Made by a program: the position numbers and the translations under genes. A stretch of DNA of 64,000 nucleotides, from contig NZ_JAFJMJ010000001.1 in NCBI RefSeq assembly GCF_017309385.1, positions 3,038,001 through 3,102,000 on the forward strand, written 5' to 3'. Numbering within the stretch: position 1 is the first letter of the stretch; each line of letters begins with the position of its first letter. Source of the DNA: Amycolatopsis sp. 195334CR. GTDB lineage: Bacteria; Actinomycetota; Actinomycetes; Mycobacteriales; Pseudonocardiaceae. Shown in pieces: positions 61,543 to 64,000 of the stretch. Under the pieces are notes generated by a model. The model worked only from the letters and a program-made list of their open reading frames with translations, did not search any database and was not told the origin of the DNA.

Positions 61543-62934
61543 ATGGCGAAGGCGCCACCGAGATCGCGGCTGGTGCGGGGGACCGCGCTGGGCAGGCTGG
61601 CCGCCGGGCAGGTGCTGCGGCAGGCGGGCGGCCGGGTGGCCGCGCTGGGCCGTTCGAGTGAAGAAAAGCGCAGGCTGCTCGATCGCCGGGCGCTCGCGGC
61701 GGCCGATCAGCTCGTTTCGGTGCTCGGCGGAATGAAGGGCGCCGCGATGAAGCTCGGGCAGCTCCTTTCCGTGCTCGATCTCGATCTGGTGCCCGAGTCG
61801 GTGCGCCCGGAATTCCGCGCGAAACTCGCGGTACTTCTGGCGCAGGCCCCGGCGGTGCCGTTTTCCGGAATGCGGAAGGTGATCGAGGGGGATTTGGGCG
61901 GGCCGATCGCCGAGGTGTTCGCCGAATTCGACGAGAATCCGGTCGCCGCGGCCTCGATCGGGCAGGTCTACCGCGCCCGGCTGGCCGACGGCCGCGAGGT
62001 CGCGGTGAAGGTGCAGTACCCCGGCATCGCCACCGCGGTGCGCGCGGACCTGAAGAACCTGGCGCTGTTCCTCCGGCTCGCGCCGAACATCTTCCCCGGG
62101 CTCGAAATGGACTCGCTGGCCGCGGAGATCCGGCTGCGCGTCGAGGAGGAATTGGACTATCGGCTGGAAGCGCGGACGCAGCACGAACTCGCCACGCGTT
62201 TCGCCGGGCACCCGTTCTTCGCGGTCCCGGATGCCATCGGGGAGGTCTGCGGGGAACGCGTGCTGGTCACCGAGTTCGTCGACGGCCTCGATTTCGATGC
62301 CATCGCCGAGCAGCCGCGGCCGGTGCGCGACCGGGTCGGGGAGATCATCTACCGCTTCTACTGCGGCTCGCTGTTCCACACCGGCGACTTCCCCGGCGAC
62401 CCGCACCCCGGCAACGTGCTGCTGCAACCGGACGGGCGGGTGGCGTTCCTCGATTTCGGGCTGTTCAAGCGGATGAGCCCGGAAAGCCGGGAACTGGAAC
62501 GGACGGTGCTCCGGGCCGCCGCCGACGGCGACGCCGAACAGGTGCACGCGCGCATGGCCGCCGCCGGCATCCTCGGCGAACCCGACCGGATCGAACCGGA
62601 CGAGGTGCTCGCCTACATCGAAGACGCGGTCGGCTGGTACCTGGCCGACACCGAGATCGAAGCGACGCCCGAACTCGCCGCCGAGGCGATGATCAGCTCG
62701 ATCGACCCGCGCTCGCCGCACTACCGGAAGATGCGCTGGCAGACCCTGCCGCCGGAACACCTCTTCGCGCGCCGGGCGGAGCTGTACGCGTTCGGCCTGC
62801 TCGGCAGGTTGCGGGCGCGGGGCAACTGGCACCGCATCGCACGGGAGTGGCTACACGGCGAGGCGCCGGTGACCGAGCTCGGTCGGGTGGACGCGAAGTG
62901 GCGGGCCGCTCAGGAACCCGGACTCGGCACCTGA
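61543..62934 (+). CDS. UbiB/ABC1 (ADCK) atypical kinase
   Basis: 463 aa from ATG 61543 with GGGGAGGG upstream. Motifs of the family: GAAMKLGQLLSVLDLDLVP (the KxGQ motif), AAASIGQVYRARLADGREVA, EVAVKVQYPGI, the catalytic HTGDFPGDPHPGNVLLQPDG and LDFGLF. UbiB-like kinases handle isoprenoid quinone or lipid transport. Its last 22 codons (PVTELGRVDAKWRAAQEPGL) are repeated downstream in non-coding DNA. Possibly regulated by the divergent TetR pair. Confidence 0.93.
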   Translation: MAKAPPRSRLVRGTALGRLAAGQVLRQAGGRVAALGRSSEEKRRLLDRRALAAADQLVSVLGGMKGAAMKLGQLLSVLDLDLVPESVRPEFRAKLAVLLAQAPAVPFSGMRKVIEGDLGGPIAEVFAEFDENPVAAASIGQVYRARLADGREVAVKVQYPGIATAVRADLKNLALFLRLAPNIFPGLEMDSLAAEIRLRVEEELDYRLEARTQHELATRFAGHPFFAVPDAIGEVCGERVLVTEFVDGLDFDAIAEQPRPVRDRVGEIIYRFYCGSLFHTGDFPGDPHPGNVLLQPDGRVAFLDFGLFKRMSPESRELERTVLRAAADGDAEQVHARMAAAGILGEPDRIEPDEVLAYIEDAVGWYLADTEIEATPELAAEAMISSIDPRSPHYRKMRWQTLPPEHLFARRAELYAFGLLGRLRARGNWHRIAREWLHGEAPVTELGRVDAKWRAAQEPGLGT

Positions 62935-63360
62935 CCCCCGGCGGCGGTGGAGTGCCTGGGTGCCTGGGTGTCTGTGCGGCGGGTGGTTGGTGGCTGTGTG
63001 GTGAGGGATCGGTGATCGAGTTGGGTCGGGTGGAGGTGAGGTGGCGGGCTGCTCGGGAACCTGGGGTCGGCGCCTGACACCCGGCGGCGACGTGGCGGGA
63101 TGGCTGGTGTCTGGGTGGCTGTGCGGTGTGGGATCGGTGACCGCGTTGGGCGGGGTGGAGGTGAGGTGGCGGGCTGGTCGGGAACCTGGGCTCGGCGCTC
63201 GGCGCTCGGCGGCTGGCGCCCGGCGGCTGGGTGTCTGTGCGTCGGGGTGGCTGGTGGCTGAGCGGTGAGGGATCGGCGGTCGAATTGGGTCGGGTGGGTG
63301 CGGGGTGGCGGGCTGGTCGGGAACCTGGGTTCGGCGGCTGACGTCCGGCGGCGGGGTGGT
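62868..63360 (+). repeat. Degenerate tandem copies of the ubiB 3' end
   Basis: The gene end (from 62868) recurs from about 63011, 63136 and 63275, with a period of about 125-143 bp. Copies keep peptide-like similarity to the UbiB C-terminus: LGRVEVRWRAAREPGVGA, LGGVEVRWRAGREPGLGA and LGRVGAGWRAGREPGFGG. Between them G/T-rich segments (GGTTGGTGGCTGTG, GGCTGGTGTCTGGGTGGC) also repeat. No gene is credible in 62935-63407. Confidence 0.8.
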
Positions 63361-63407
63361 CGGGCGGCTGGCGCCCGAGCGTCTTTTGCGACGCGGAGCA
63401 GCGGTGC

Positions 63408-64000
63408 TCAGGAACCCAGGTAGCGCAGCACCGCGAGCACCCGGCGGCTGTACCCGCTGGTGCGCGAGAGGTCCAGCTTGTCGAAAATCGCGTTGGCGTG
63501 CTTTTCCACCGCGCTCAGCGAGACGTAGAGCTGACCGGCGATTCCCACGTTCGTGTGCCCCTGCGCCATCAGGTCGAGCACCTTGCGTTCGCGCGCGGTC
63601 AGCTTGCCGAGCGGATCGGTGTGCGTGGTCCTGGCGAGCAGTCGCCGCACCACCTCGGGGTCGAAGGCGGCGCCGCCCGCACCGACCCTGGCGAGCGCGT
63701 CCAGGAACTCGCCCACCTGCGCCACACGATCCTTGAGCAGGTAACCGACCCGGCCACCGTCGTCGGTGATCAGTTCGGTGGCGTAACGCTTTTCGACGTA
63801 CTGGGACAGCACGAGAACGCCGGTTTCCGGGAACCGCGAGCGGATCTCCAGCGCCGCGCGCAGGCCTTCGTCGGTGTGCGACGGTGGCATCCGGACGTCG
63901 GTGACGATCACGTCCGGGCGGTGGGCGGCGGTGGCGGACAGCAGCGCGTCGGCGTCCCCGACCGCGGCCAGCACCTCGTGCCCCTCCTCGGCGAGCAGCC
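63408..64000 (-). CDS. LuxR-type (NarL family) response regulator, truncated at the window end
   Basis: The receiver domain carries the phospho-acceptor Asp in RPDVIVTDVRMPPSHTDEG, then VLVLSQYVEKRY and GYLLKDRV. The C-terminal LuxR HTH is LTARERKVLDLMAQGHTNVG through LYVSLSAVEKHANAI. At least 189 codons are visible; the N-terminus lies beyond 64000. The sensor kinase of the pair is probably outside the window. Confidence 0.93.
   Translation of the reverse strand, partial: LLAEEGHEVLAAVGDADALLSATAAHRPDVIVTDVRMPPSHTDEGLRAALEIRSRFPETGVLVLSQYVEKRYATELITDDGGRVGYLLKDRVAQVGEFLDALARVGAGGAAFDPEVVRRLLARTTHTDPLGKLTARERKVLDLMAQGHTNVGIAGQLYVSLSAVEKHANAIFDKLDLSRTSGYSRRVLAVLRYLGS

Overview
The window is high-GC DNA from an actinobacterium, most likely a member of the Pseudonocardiaceae such as Amycolatopsis. 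This is inferred from GTG/ATG starts with 4-bp overlaps, a DUF3558 lipoprotein, an ESX-like small protein, F420-type enzymes, AICE-type mobile DNA and a tRNA-Tyr with a long variable arm. No database search was possible, so the genus is a guess.

Layout. 1-5171: central metabolism, with 2-oxoglutarate:ferredoxin oxidoreductase (korAB), an enoyl-CoA hydratase, and an Lrp regulator divergent from a dimethylargininase-like gene. 5243-33712: a large surface-glycan locus. It holds glycosyltransferases (a GT2-GT4 fusion, WecG/TagA type, GT2, two GT4), a Wzz-like protein, a Wzy-like polymerase/ligase and a Wzx-like flippase. It also holds two sugar aminotransferases, two hexapeptide acetyltransferases, a Gfo/Idh dehydrogenase, a sugar epimerase, an MBL-Rieske enzyme and large secreted proteins (a 1370-aa protein with three DUF4082 copies and a TIM-barrel-like protein). 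The aminotransferases, acetyltransferases and dehydrogenase suggest one 3-acetamido and one 4-acetamido sugar. 33814-42371: mixed housekeeping and secreted genes, including a BtrH-like protein, an LLM oxidoreductase, a YVTN beta-propeller, an HtpX-like protease, rmlA, a hydrolase-TetR pair, a sialidase-fold protein and YajQ. A 166-bp palindromic element between htpX and rmlA supplies the stop codons of both genes.

42489-57780: an integrated actinomycete integrative and conjugative element (AICE) in the 3' half of a tRNA-Tyr gene, bounded by 58-bp direct repeats (42520-42577 and 57684-57741). Its order is integrase, excisionase, replication module (DUF3631 ATPase and primase-polymerase, with two iteron clusters), FtsK/TraB-like translocase, a translationally coupled operon of small transfer proteins, GntR regulator with repeated operators, HTH regulator, NUDIX, HD, and at the right end a clearly AT-richer two-gene cargo. 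That cargo is an AAA15/ABC-type ATPase followed by a TOPRIM-like protein. It resembles two-gene anti-phage systems (AbiL, PARIS or OLD types) and is the best candidate for a new system here.

57781-64000: a decayed serine-hydrolase (beta-lactamase family) pseudogene, a secreted-repeat lipoprotein, a small membrane protein, two tandem TetR regulators, a UbiB/ABC1 kinase whose 3' end has been duplicated downstream in degenerate tandem copies, and a truncated LuxR-type response regulator.
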